From Oscillospiraceae bacterium (lineage in GTDB: Bacteria > Bacillota > Clostridia > Oscillospirales > Ruminococcaceae), in contig JAHHUC010000003.1 in NCBI GenBank assembly GCA_020024215.1, positions 1 through 64,000 of the forward strand: 64,000 nucleotides of DNA, written 5' to 3'. Below the pieces are notes generated by a model. It ran no database searches, was not told the DNA's origin, and saw only the letters and a program-made list of their open reading frames with translations. The position numbers and the translations under genes were made by a program. Position 1 is the stretch's first letter. Every line of letters begins with the position of its first letter. Positions 42,635-50,977 of the stretch are shown in pieces.

Positions 42635-43324
42635 ATGTTTTTTATAGACAGATATTACATTCTTCTTGTGGTTCCTGCACTTTTGCTGGCATCCTTTGCA
42701 CAGCTTAAGGTGTCATCGGCATTTGCCGGCTACAACAAGGTGAGGACATTGAACGGCATAACAGGCGAGATGGCAGCCAGAAGGATATTAAATTCCTACG
42801 GCATTTACAATGTGAACATAGTCCCCATACCGGGAAAGCTGACAGACCATTTTGACCCCAGAACAAACACTGTGGGACTGTCGCACGATGTTTTTTACGG
42901 CAGCACGGTGGCGGCTGTGGGTGTTGCCGCCCATGAAATCGGCCATGTTATACAGCACGAGGTCAACTATGCACCCTTAAAGCTGAGGGAGGTGATGATC
43001 CCCGTCACAAACTTTGGCTCCGCAGTTTCCATGCCGATGATTTTGCTGGGCATAATTTTCGGCTGGGGACCCATCATAGATTTGGGCATAATCTGCTTTT
43101 CTCTCATGGCTGTGTTTCAGCTTATCACGCTTCCCGTGGAATTTAATGCCAGTGCAAGGGCTTTGAAAATTTTGGAGTCTGAGGGAATTTTGGAGACAAA
43201 AGAGGAAAACAAGGGGGCAAAAAAGGTGCTTTCAGCCGCAGCTTTGACCTATGTTGCTGCCCTTTTGGTATCGGCTATGCAGGTTTTGAGATTGGTGATG
43301 CTTTATCACAGGGATGACGATTAA
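42635..43324 (+). CDS. Membrane zinc metallopeptidase (YugP/DUF-type, Zn_peptidase_2)
   Basis: 229 residues with a hydrophobic N-terminus (about 6-25), the zinc motif HEIGH in VAAHEIGHVIQHE (about 98-110) and two or three further membrane segments. It belongs to the YugP-like group often found between fmt and rsmB in Clostridia. The physiological substrate is unknown. The ATG at 42635 is chosen over an upstream in-frame ATG (42584), because GAAAGGA (42621-42627) stands directly before it and the family start MFFIDRYYILL fits. It abuts rsmB without a gap. Confidence 0.88.
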   Translation: MFFIDRYYILLVVPALLLASFAQLKVSSAFAGYNKVRTLNGITGEMAARRILNSYGIYNVNIVPIPGKLTDHFDPRTNTVGLSHDVFYGSTVAAVGVAAHEIGHVIQHEVNYAPLKLREVMIPVTNFGSAVSMPMILLGIIFGWGPIIDLGIICFSLMAVFQLITLPVEFNASARALKILESEGILETKEENKGAKKVLSAAALTYVAALLVSAMQVLRLVMLYHRDDD

Positions 43325-44602
43325 ATGAAAACAGCCAGATTTTACACTGTAAAAGCCCTTATAAGAACCTTTTCGGGAGGCTATTCCCAGCTGGTTTTAA
43401 ATGAGGTTTTAAAGGAGAGCCGGCTTACCTCAAGGGACAAGGCCTTTTCCTCCGGCCTTTTTTACGGAGTGATGGAAAGAAAGGCGCTTTTGGAGAGAAT
43501 ATTGTCGGAAAGATGCCGCAAAAAGCCGGATAAAGAGGTTGAGGCAATACTTATGACAGCGTTTTATCAACTTTTATTTATGGATAAAATACCTGAAAGC
43601 GCTGTCTGCAATGAAAGCGTGTCGCTTTGCAGAGAATTTAAAAAAGCCTCCGCCGCATCCTTTGTAAACGGAACACTCAGATCCTTTATAAGGGATAAAA
43701 AGCCTCTTCCTGTACCCTGCGATTTTATAGATTCGCTTGTCTTGTCCTATTCCTGCTCTAAGGATGTGGCAGAAAGCTATGTAAATTGGCTGGGGGAGCA
43801 AAAGGCAGAGGAGGCCTTAAAAAATTCTTTGGGAAGGGCGCCTGTCTTTATAAGGGCGAACACGCTCAAACTTAAAGCTGATGAATTGCAGCAGATTCTC
43901 CTTTCAGAGGGCATAGAGAGCCAAAGGACCGATTTAAAAAACGCACTTGAAGTTAAAAAAGGGGATATAGCCCACAGCAGGGCATTTTCTGAGGGCCTTT
44001 TCACAATAAGCGACAAGATGAGCCAAATATGCGCTTTAAGCGTGGGGGCAAAAAAGGGAGACAGGGTTTTGGACCTTTGCTCGGCACCGGGCACAAAGGC
44101 GTTTATAATGGCTCAGATGATGGAAAACGAGGGAAGCATAACCTGCTGTGACATAAATTCGGGCCGCCTCAGCTTGGTAAATGAGGGAAAGAAAAGGCTT
44201 GGTATAAGCATAATAGAAGAGGTGACAAACGATGCCTCCTCTTTTAAGGAGCAGTGGGCAGACTGCTTTGACAGAATACTCTGCGATGTGCCCTGCTCCG
44301 GCTTGGGAGTTATAAGAAGAAAGCCGGAATTAAAATACAGAAGCAGGGAGGATTATGAAAATATACACCTTCTTCAGTTTAAAATTTTGGAAACTGCATC
44401 AAAATATCTTAAATCGGGCGGAACGCTCATATATTCCACCTGCACGATAAATCCTCTGGAAAATGAGGAAAACATAAGCAAATTTTTAAAGGCACACACC
44501 GATTTCAGGCATAAGGATTTGGGGAACGGCTTTATCATAAAAAATGCTGTGGGAGAAAATGACTCGGACGGATTTTTTATAGCCGGATTGGAGAAAAAAT
44601 AA
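43325..44602 (+). CDS. rsmB: 16S rRNA m5C967 methyltransferase
   Basis: 425 residues. An N-terminal NusB-like RNA-binding domain (about 1-140) precedes the SAM-dependent methyltransferase domain. DLCSAPGTKAF is the SAM motif, and CDVPCSGLG holds one of the two catalytic cysteines; the second is in STCTINPLENEEN. The start directly follows the previous stop codon. Confidence 0.95.
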   Translation: MKTARFYTVKALIRTFSGGYSQLVLNEVLKESRLTSRDKAFSSGLFYGVMERKALLERILSERCRKKPDKEVEAILMTAFYQLLFMDKIPESAVCNESVSLCREFKKASAASFVNGTLRSFIRDKKPLPVPCDFIDSLVLSYSCSKDVAESYVNWLGEQKAEEALKNSLGRAPVFIRANTLKLKADELQQILLSEGIESQRTDLKNALEVKKGDIAHSRAFSEGLFTISDKMSQICALSVGAKKGDRVLDLCSAPGTKAFIMAQMMENEGSITCCDINSGRLSLVNEGKKRLGISIIEEVTNDASSFKEQWADCFDRILCDVPCSGLGVIRRKPELKYRSREDYENIHLLQFKILETASKYLKSGGTLIYSTCTINPLENEENISKFLKAHTDFRHKDLGNGFIIKNAVGENDSDGFFIAGLEKK

Positions 44603-45670
44603 ATGGAAGAAACAGCTTCAAAAAAAGAGATACTGGGCCTTACGTTGGATGAGCTGAGCTCTCATTTGGAAAAGATGGGCCAGAAGAGCTTTCGGGCAAA
44701 GCAGATTTATTCATGGCTTCATGTAAAAAGAGCAGACAGCTTTGAAAAGATGACAAATCTTTCTGAGGCCCTCAGAAAAAAGCTGGATGAGAGCTTTTAC
44801 ATAAGCACCCTCAAAGAGATAAGGCGTCAGAGGGCAAAGGACGGCACCACAAAGCTGCTTTTTGAGCTGGATGACAAAAACACCATCGAAGCGGTTCTTA
44901 TGTATCACGATTACGGCACCAGCCTGTGCGTTTCCACACAGGTAGGATGCAGGATGGGCTGCAAATTCTGCGCCTCCACAGTTGGCGGAAAGGTGAGGGA
45001 TTTAAGCGCAGGAGAGATGCTTTCAGAGGTCTATACAGTCTCAAGGCTGCTTTCTGTCAATATAAACAAGATAGTTTTGATGGGCATAGGGGAGCCTTTG
45101 GACAACTATCAGAATGTGATGAGGTTTTTAGAGCTTTTAAATTCCAAGGATGGGTTCAATATGTCCCTTCGCCATGTGTCGCTTTCAACCTGCGGAATAG
45201 TTCCCAACATATACAAGCTGGCGGATGAAAAGCTTCAGATAACCCTGTCTGTCTCCCTTCATGCGCCGACAAACGAGACAAGAGACAGGATAATGCCTGT
45301 GAACAGGCTTTACAGGATAGAAGAATTGATGGCTGCCTGCAAATATTATTTCAATGCCACAGGCAGGAGAATTTCCTATGAATATGCGCTTATTATGGGC
45401 GTAAACGACAATTTGGAGAACGCAGGGCTTTTGGCTGAGCTTTTAAAGGGACAGCTGTGCCATGTTAATCTCATCCCTGTAAATCCGGTGGAGGGAACAG
45501 GATTTTTAAAGACCGACAAAAAGGGCATTGAACAATTTAGAAGCTATCTTGAAAAAAGAGGCTTTGCCGCAACAGTTAGAAGAGAGATGGGCTCTGAAAT
45601 TGATGCGGCGTGCGGTCAGCTAAGACAAAAAGACAAAAAAGGAGTACGACCTAATGTGGTGGAGCGCTGA
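44603..45670 (+). CDS. rlmN: Dual-specificity 23S rRNA/tRNA m2A methyltransferase (radical SAM)
   Basis: 355 residues. It methylates C2 of A2503 in 23S rRNA and A37 in some tRNAs. The 4Fe-4S motif is CRMGCKFC, and the catalytic C-terminal Cys is in IDAACGQL. The SAM-binding GIGEPLDNY segment is also present. It starts immediately after rsmB and overlaps prpC by 17 bases, so downstream translation is probably coupled. Confidence 0.96.
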   Translation: MEETASKKEILGLTLDELSSHLEKMGQKSFRAKQIYSWLHVKRADSFEKMTNLSEALRKKLDESFYISTLKEIRRQRAKDGTTKLLFELDDKNTIEAVLMYHDYGTSLCVSTQVGCRMGCKFCASTVGGKVRDLSAGEMLSEVYTVSRLLSVNINKIVLMGIGEPLDNYQNVMRFLELLNSKDGFNMSLRHVSLSTCGIVPNIYKLADEKLQITLSVSLHAPTNETRDRIMPVNRLYRIEELMAACKYYFNATGRRISYEYALIMGVNDNLENAGLLAELLKGQLCHVNLIPVNPVEGTGFLKTDKKGIEQFRSYLEKRGFAATVRREMGSEIDAACGQLRQKDKKGVRPNVVER

Positions 45671-46397
45671 TACCGATAAGGGCAAAATGAGGGACATGAA
45701 TCAGGATTCCTATTGCTGCCAGATGAATGACAACTGCTGCTTTGCAATTGTCTGCGACGGCATGGGCGGAGAAAACGGCGGACAGGTGGCAAGCCGGATG
45801 GCTGTGGAAATAGCCAAAAGGCAGCTTTTGCAGGGCTTTAAAAACCGGGTTTCTGAAAACGAGGCAAGAAGGATAATCTCCTGCGCCGTAAATGCCGCCA
45901 ACATAGCCGTTTATGATGAGAGCATGAAATACCCGGATTTAAAGGGGATGGGAACCACCATGGTGATTGCCGTCATAACCCCTTCTGTTGCCCATATTGC
46001 AAATGTAGGCGATTCCAGGGCATATATTTTAAGAGATGACCTTCTTACACAGCTGACAGAGGATCACTCCTTTGTGAGGGAGCTGCTTATGAAGGGCAAG
46101 ATAACCGAGCAGGAGGCGAAGGTTCATCCAAAGCGCCACAGGATAACAAGGGCAATAGGAGCGTCGCAGACGGTCTGCCCGGATATACTCTCTGTTGATT
46201 TAAAGGAGGATGATTCCATACTCCTTTGCTCCGACGGGCTTTACAACTATGTGGATGAGGAAAACGAGCTTTCGGCTCTCACAGCGGTTTCGGTGAGAAA
46301 AAGGGATGTATCTCCCCTTATAATGAGAGCAAACGAAGGGGGAGGCGGAGACAACATAACCGCCGTCATAGTTTCCCTTACAAAGGGGAGGTCATAA
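45654..46397 (+). CDS. prpC: PP2C-type Ser/Thr protein phosphatase (PrpC/Stp)
   Basis: 247 residues, soluble. Metal-binding motifs of bacterial PP2C are present: DMNQDS, CDGMGGENGG, GDSRAY, CSDGLYNY and GGGDNITAVIV. It reverses phosphorylation by the membrane kinase encoded 3 bases downstream. The start lies within the last 17 bases of rlmN. Confidence 0.95.
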   Translation: MWWSADTDKGKMRDMNQDSYCCQMNDNCCFAIVCDGMGGENGGQVASRMAVEIAKRQLLQGFKNRVSENEARRIISCAVNAANIAVYDESMKYPDLKGMGTTMVIAVITPSVAHIANVGDSRAYILRDDLLTQLTEDHSFVRELLMKGKITEQEAKVHPKRHRITRAIGASQTVCPDILSVDLKEDDSILLCSDGLYNYVDEENELSALTAVSVRKRDVSPLIMRANEGGGGDNITAVIVSLTKGRS

Positions 46398-46400
46398 TAT

Positions 46401-48377
46401 ATGGACAGCTTTATCGGCAAGAGGATAGAGGGCAGATATCAGATAATAGAGCTTATAGGCGTAGGCGGCATGGCAAATGTTTACAGGGGAGTGGATGTCA
46501 CCAACGGCGCAGAGGTGGCTGTAAAAATTTTAAGGGAGGAATATTATTCCAACGAGGAATTTGTAAGGCGCTTCAGAAACGAATCCAAAGCCATAGCCAT
46601 GATGGATCACCCCAACATAGTAAAGGTCTTTGATGTGTGCTTTTCCCACGGTATGCAGGTCATAGTCATGGAATATCTGGACGGCATAACCTTAAAGGAA
46701 TATATGCAGCAGCAAAAGAGCCTTCCCTGGAAGGAGGCCATACACTTTACCAACCATATTTTAAGGGCGCTTGCCCATGCACACGCAAGGGGAGTTGTTC
46801 ATAGGGATATGAAGCCGCAGAACTGCATGGTGCTTTCTGACGGAACAGTAAAGCTGATGGATTTTGGAATTGCCAGGTTTGCAAGAAGCGAATCCAAAAC
46901 CCTTACCGACAAGGCGATAGGCTCGGTGCATTATATAAGCCCGGAGCAGGCCCGGGGCGAGGATATTGACCAGAGGGCAGACCTTTATTCTGTGGGAGTG
47001 ATGCTTTTTGAAATGCTGACAGGAGAGCTTCCCTTTGAGGCGGACAGCCCCGTGTCAGTGGCTTTAAAGCAGATAGAATCGCAGGCTCCGTTTGTAACTG
47101 ACATAAATCCCCAGCTCCCCAAGGGGCTTAACAGCATAGTTGCCAAGGCGATGGAAAAGGATGCGGACAGAAGATATCAGACGGCAGAGGATATGCTTTA
47201 TGACATCTCGGAATTTAAGAAAAATCCCAATTATGCTCGCCGCTTTAACTATATAAGACAGGATAAGGGAAGGGAACTGGGCGTGAAAAGGCTTTTGGCA
47301 AAAAACGAATCGGCAAGAAGGAGAGAGGCTCCCTCTCCCAAAAATAAAAGAAGCAGCAAAGAGGGCAGACGGATGGAAAAGGAAGAGGACAGAGGCAGAA
47401 CAGTAATAATGGTTTTAGGCGGAATAACAGTTTCCTTTGTGCTTATTTCCATGGTGTTCATATTCACCATGCTTTTCTTGAATAACCCTCTGGAAAAGGT
47501 TCCGGAATTGAAAGCCCCGAACCTTCTGGGCTTAAATTATGACGAGGTGCGGGTATCCCCGGAATATAAAAACATAAAAATAGTTGTGGAGGATTCCCGA
47601 TTTTCAAAAAATCACCCCAAGGGGGAAATAATGGACCAGTACCCGGTGGCAGGAAGGACCATAAAGGAAAATTCCACACTCAAGGTCACTGTTTCAAAGG
47701 GCAATCAGGTGGTTTCGGTTCCTAATATCATCGGCATGGAGGAGACAGAGGCATATCGCAGCCTGGATGCCTTCGAGCTTGGCTACAACAAGGTTCTTGT
47801 CTATTCCTTTGACGGCGCAGGAACTGTTGTGGGAACAGAGCCGGGGGCAGGCAGCGAGGTTGCATCCGGAACAGAGGTTAAGGTCATGGTCAGCATGGGA
47901 CCTGAAAGCACGGTTGCCGATGTGCCCAACCTTTTGGGCATGTCGCTGGAAAAGGCAGAGAGCATGCTCAGCGAAAAAGGTCTTAAGGTGGGCGGTGTGA
48001 CATATGTGTCAGCAGATAAGCCCTATGGAACAATAGTGGCACAGGATCCCGCAGAGGGAAGCCAGATAGCTGTGGGCGGCTTTGTAAACCTGAATGTTTC
48101 AGGCGGCGAGGATAAATCCAACAGAGTTACCATAGAGGTTCCGCTTCCTAAGGATGTGGATGAGGAGGTAAAGCTAAGCGCCAGATATAAGGACACCACG
48201 CTGAGAGAGGACAGAGTTATCCCCTCAAAGGCAAAAACCTGGTATCCTGTGTTTGAAGGAAAGGGAGAGGTGGATATACACATACTCTACAACGATTTCC
48301 TCTATATGTCAGTAAGAATAGATTTTGAAAAAAGCTCATGGACCATAACCGAGGACAACAGGGAGGCACATTCTTAA
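46401..48377 (+). CDS. prkC: PASTA-domain Ser/Thr protein kinase (PrkC/Stk1)
   Basis: 658 residues. The cytoplasmic kinase domain (about 12-275) has the glycine loop IGVGGMANVY, Lys42, HRDMKPQN (catalytic Asp136) and DFGIA (154-158). A basic juxtamembrane linker (about 285-330) and one transmembrane helix (334-360) follow. Three PASTA repeats lie outside the cell (about 365-432, 433-500 and 500-570), with a further C-terminal domain of about 85 residues. PASTA repeats bind muropeptides or lipid II, so the kinase couples cell-wall state, and in spores germination, to phosphorylation. It is paired with prpC. Confidence 0.96.
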   Translation: MDSFIGKRIEGRYQIIELIGVGGMANVYRGVDVTNGAEVAVKILREEYYSNEEFVRRFRNESKAIAMMDHPNIVKVFDVCFSHGMQVIVMEYLDGITLKEYMQQQKSLPWKEAIHFTNHILRALAHAHARGVVHRDMKPQNCMVLSDGTVKLMDFGIARFARSESKTLTDKAIGSVHYISPEQARGEDIDQRADLYSVGVMLFEMLTGELPFEADSPVSVALKQIESQAPFVTDINPQLPKGLNSIVAKAMEKDADRRYQTAEDMLYDISEFKKNPNYARRFNYIRQDKGRELGVKRLLAKNESARRREAPSPKNKRSSKEGRRMEKEEDRGRTVIMVLGGITVSFVLISMVFIFTMLFLNNPLEKVPELKAPNLLGLNYDEVRVSPEYKNIKIVVEDSRFSKNHPKGEIMDQYPVAGRTIKENSTLKVTVSKGNQVVSVPNIIGMEETEAYRSLDAFELGYNKVLVYSFDGAGTVVGTEPGAGSEVASGTEVKVMVSMGPESTVADVPNLLGMSLEKAESMLSEKGLKVGGVTYVSADKPYGTIVAQDPAEGSQIAVGGFVNLNVSGGEDKSNRVTIEVPLPKDVDEEVKLSARYKDTTLREDRVIPSKAKTWYPVFEGKGEVDIHILYNDFLYMSVRIDFEKSSWTITEDNREAHS

Positions 48378-48380
48378 AAT

Positions 48381-49265
48381 ATGCAGGAAAAGTTGAAGGG
48401 AAGGGTGACAAAGCTTTCCGGCGGCTTTTACTTTGTCGAAACCAAGCAGGGCACATTTATGTGCAGGGCAAGGGGAAAATTCCGAAAGGATAATTTTTCC
48501 CCTATGGTGGGCGACATTGCCGTTATAGAGACAACAGGGGAGAGCGAGGGCTTTCTTCTCAGCGTAAGCGAGCGCAGAAATTTTCTCATAAGGCCTGCGG
48601 TTGCCAATATCGACCTTTTGCTTGTCATAATCTCGGTGAAAGAGCCATACCCCAATTTGGGCGTCACAGACAGACTTCTGGCTGTTGCCGCCCACAAGGG
48701 CATCGAGTGTGCAATAATTGTCACAAAGGCGGATCTGGATGAAAAAAGCGCCGAGAAAATAGGCGGAATTTACAAAGCAGCAGGCTATAAAACATTGGTG
48801 AAACGACACGGGAAAAGAGATAGAAAAGAGATAGCAGAGCTTATAAGGGGCAGGCTGTGCGTTTTTGCCGGAAACACAGGCTCCGGAAAATCCACGCTTT
48901 TGAATTTTCTGGATAAAAATTTGGAAAGGGAAACGGGAGAAATAAGCCAAAAGCTGGGCAGAGGGCGCCACACCACAAGAACTGTGGAAATTTTTCCGGT
49001 CGCCGGAGGCTTTATGGCAGATACCCCCGGATTTTCCTCCTTGGAAACTCTCAAATTGGAAAAAATTAAAAAGGATGAGCTGGAGGACTGCTTCATCGAA
49101 TTTGAGCCATTTTTGGGAAAATGCCAATTTACAGGCTGCGCCCATGTGAAGGAAAAGGGCTGCGCCGTTTTAAAGGCGGTTGAAGAGGGCAAAATCTCCA
49201 AAGAGCGCCACAGCAGCTACTGCATGATGTATGAGGAGGCAAAGGAGATAAAGGACTGGGAATAG
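48381..49265 (+). CDS. rsgA: Ribosome small-subunit-dependent GTPase A
   Basis: 294 residues. This circularly permuted GTPase checks maturation of the 30S subunit. An N-terminal OB fold (about 1-65) precedes the permuted motifs: G4 TKADL, then G1 AGNTGSGKST and G3 DTPGFS. The C-terminal zinc site is CQFTGCAHVKEKGC. It follows prkC by three bases, as in other Firmicutes. The rpe and thiN genes that often come next are absent here. Confidence 0.96.
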   Translation: MQEKLKGRVTKLSGGFYFVETKQGTFMCRARGKFRKDNFSPMVGDIAVIETTGESEGFLLSVSERRNFLIRPAVANIDLLLVIISVKEPYPNLGVTDRLLAVAAHKGIECAIIVTKADLDEKSAEKIGGIYKAAGYKTLVKRHGKRDRKEIAELIRGRLCVFAGNTGSGKSTLLNFLDKNLERETGEISQKLGRGRHTTRTVEIFPVAGGFMADTPGFSSLETLKLEKIKKDELEDCFIEFEPFLGKCQFTGCAHVKEKGCAVLKAVEEGKISKERHSSYCMMYEEAKEIKDWE

Positions 49266-49515
49266 AGCTTTAAAAATGCACTGAAATTTTCCTTTCAGGT
49301 CTTATCCTGCAAGGGGCATTGAGCAAGACAGCTTCAATTCTCAAAAAGCAGCATTTAATGGGCTTTAACCCAAATGAAAGCAGAAAAAAACATAAGAGGC
49401 TTTGATAGGAAAGAAGCGGAAATTTTATGTATAGTCTTAAGCACTTAAAAAGATTTCCCATGACCTTGGCTTTGATTGCGGGCGTTTTGTGGAATATACT
49501 CTGCTTTTTAATATA

Positions 49516-49738
49516 ATGCCCATAGAAAACTTTAAATTTTCTTTTGCAATATTGTCCAGTGGGGCTGATATTTTCCTTTGTACAGTTTTTTATTGACAGA
49601 AAAAGCAGCAGGTCTGCAAAAGAAAAGCGAAGGGATATGCGGATATTAAAAAATCAAAGAAGCTGCATAGGCTTTGGAATGTGTGTGTTTGCTTTGTATG
49701 CGTTAACGGTGATATTCTGCGGCATTTTTGGCTAAATG
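49516..49738 (+). pseudogene. Possible small two-helix membrane protein with a frameshift
   Basis: An ATG at 49516 opens a frame that reads MPIENFKFSFAILSSGA. After the GGGG at 49559-49562 the plausible continuation is in the +1 frame (LIFSFVQFFIDRKSS ... RSCIGFGMCVFALYALTVI), ending at TAA. Joined, this gives about 73 residues with two hydrophobic helices around a basic loop. One extra G in the run would explain the break. No good ribosome binding site is seen. The alternative is a genuine 63-residue frame from the TTG at 49544. I do not recognise a family. Confidence 0.3.
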
Positions 49739-49823
49739 GGAAAAAGCCTTTTGATTTGTTATGAAAAGTTTTATGAAAAGTGTTTAGATTTACCGTTTTT
49801 TCATACTTTTTTAAAAAAGTAGT

Positions 49824-49851
49824 TTGATTTACATAAGGTTTGTGATATAAT
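49824..49851 (+). promoter_or_regulatory. srtB promoter
   Basis: TTGATT (49824-49829), a 16-base spacer and TATAAT (49846-49851) with a TG one base upstream (extended -10). The ribosome binding site GAGGTG lies between it and the ATG. Confidence 0.6.
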
Positions 49852-49888
49852 CAGAGTGCTAAAATATAGTTTGAGGTGATTTGATAAA

Positions 49889-50893
49889 ATGGCAAGCAAA
49901 AAGAAATCCCCTGTGTCCTCATTGGCTATTGTGGGATTGGCGCTGCTTATGTTCATTGCAGCAGTAGGTATAGGCGTATCCATGTTGAAAGGACCCGGCG
50001 AAGGCGACGAGGCTTCAGAATCGGAGTCCATGTCAGAATCTGAGTCCGAGGATGTTTCTGCGTTTGCTCCCTCTGAATCTGAGGAAAGCAGCCAGAGTGA
50101 AAGCTCTTCATCTGAAAGCTCCTCTTCCTCATCCTCTTCCTCTTCATCCTCCTCATCTTCCTCCTCCTCCTCTTCTTCTGAGTCAAAGCCTGAGGAACCG
50201 AAGATTGTGGATAACGGCGACAGCGGATTTGGAAATATCCCCAATTTCAAGAAGCTTAACTCCGATGTAAAGGGCTGGCTTAAGGTTCCCGGCACAAACA
50301 TCAACTACCCTGTTCTTCACAGAAGTCAGGACCATTATTACTTAGACCACGATATCAATAAGCAGCAGTCAAGGAATGCGGTTGTTTATGCCGATCCTGC
50401 TGTTACCTTCGGCACAAGAAGTCAGATCGCCCCCAATACGGTGCTTTACGGTCACAACTGGACCAACTATTCTGCTAACCCTGCAATCGGCAGAGCCAGC
50501 GATGTAATGTTTGCTCAGCTGACAGGATACCACCACCTTGATTTTGCAAAGAGCCATCCTTATATTTACTATTCCACAGAAAGTGAAGAGATGGTATGGC
50601 AGGTTTTCGCAACCTTCTATACAGATATCAACTTTGCTTACAACTACGCTTATCCGCCTTCCACCGCTGAGTTCCAGAACATCATCAACGGCGCCAAGGC
50701 AAGAAGCAGACACAACTTTGATGTGCCTGTTTCCACAAATGACAGGATACTCACACTTTCCACCTGCACAAGAGCATATGGACAGAGCGACAAGCAGAGA
50801 TTTGTTGTCATGGCAAAGCTTATGCCCAAGGGCGCAGCGCTTAACCCTGTAAAGGTAACAACAAACCCCAATCCTGTTCTTCCCAAGCTTTAA
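49889..50893 (+). CDS. srtB: Class B sortase with poly-serine linker
   Basis: 334 residues. An N-terminal signal anchor (about 10-33), a Ser/Glu-rich linker (about 40-100) with 21 consecutive Ser (residues 77-97), then the sortase B domain. The catalytic triad is visible: His189 in LYGHNW, Cys293 in LSTCTR and Arg304 in KQRFVV. The GWLKVPGTNINYPV motif is typical of class B. The enzyme should join a sorting-signal protein to the cell wall or to a pilin on the outer face of the membrane. No substrate with a sorting signal is seen nearby. It has its own promoter. Confidence 0.92.
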   Translation: MASKKKSPVSSLAIVGLALLMFIAAVGIGVSMLKGPGEGDEASESESMSESESEDVSAFAPSESEESSQSESSSSESSSSSSSSSSSSSSSSSSSSSESKPEEPKIVDNGDSGFGNIPNFKKLNSDVKGWLKVPGTNINYPVLHRSQDHYYLDHDINKQQSRNAVVYADPAVTFGTRSQIAPNTVLYGHNWTNYSANPAIGRASDVMFAQLTGYHHLDFAKSHPYIYYSTESEEMVWQVFATFYTDINFAYNYAYPPSTAEFQNIINGAKARSRHNFDVPVSTNDRILTLSTCTRAYGQSDKQRFVVMAKLMPKGAALNPVKVTTNPNPVLPKL

Positions 50894-50924
50894 TGGTTGA
50901 TTAAAGCTCACTATGGCTTATAAA

Positions 50925-50950
50925 AATCCCTCGGCTTTTGCCGGGGGATT
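50925..50950 (+). terminator. Possible terminator after srtB
   Basis: AATCCCTCGGC pairs with GCCGGGGGATT (one T-G wobble), giving a strong stem with a tiny TTTT loop. The T-tract after it is poor, so this may be a partial terminator or processing site. Confidence 0.45.
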
Positions 50951-50977
50951 TGTGCAAAAAAAGAAAGAGATGAGAAA

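Larger units (their letters stand above)
49266..49888. other. Gene-poor interval with a possible broken small gene
   Basis: No well-supported gene is present in these 620 bases. The first part (49266-49470) is A/T-rich with only short, weak hairpins. A promoter-like TTGATT-17-TATACT (49472-49500) precedes the possible small frameshifted membrane gene described separately. The last part holds the srtB promoter. Confidence 0.5.

Noticed and set aside
49270..49461. 63-codon minus-strand frame in the gap after rsgA
   Set aside because: No ribosome binding site, no domain, and a residue composition typical of A/T-rich non-coding DNA.
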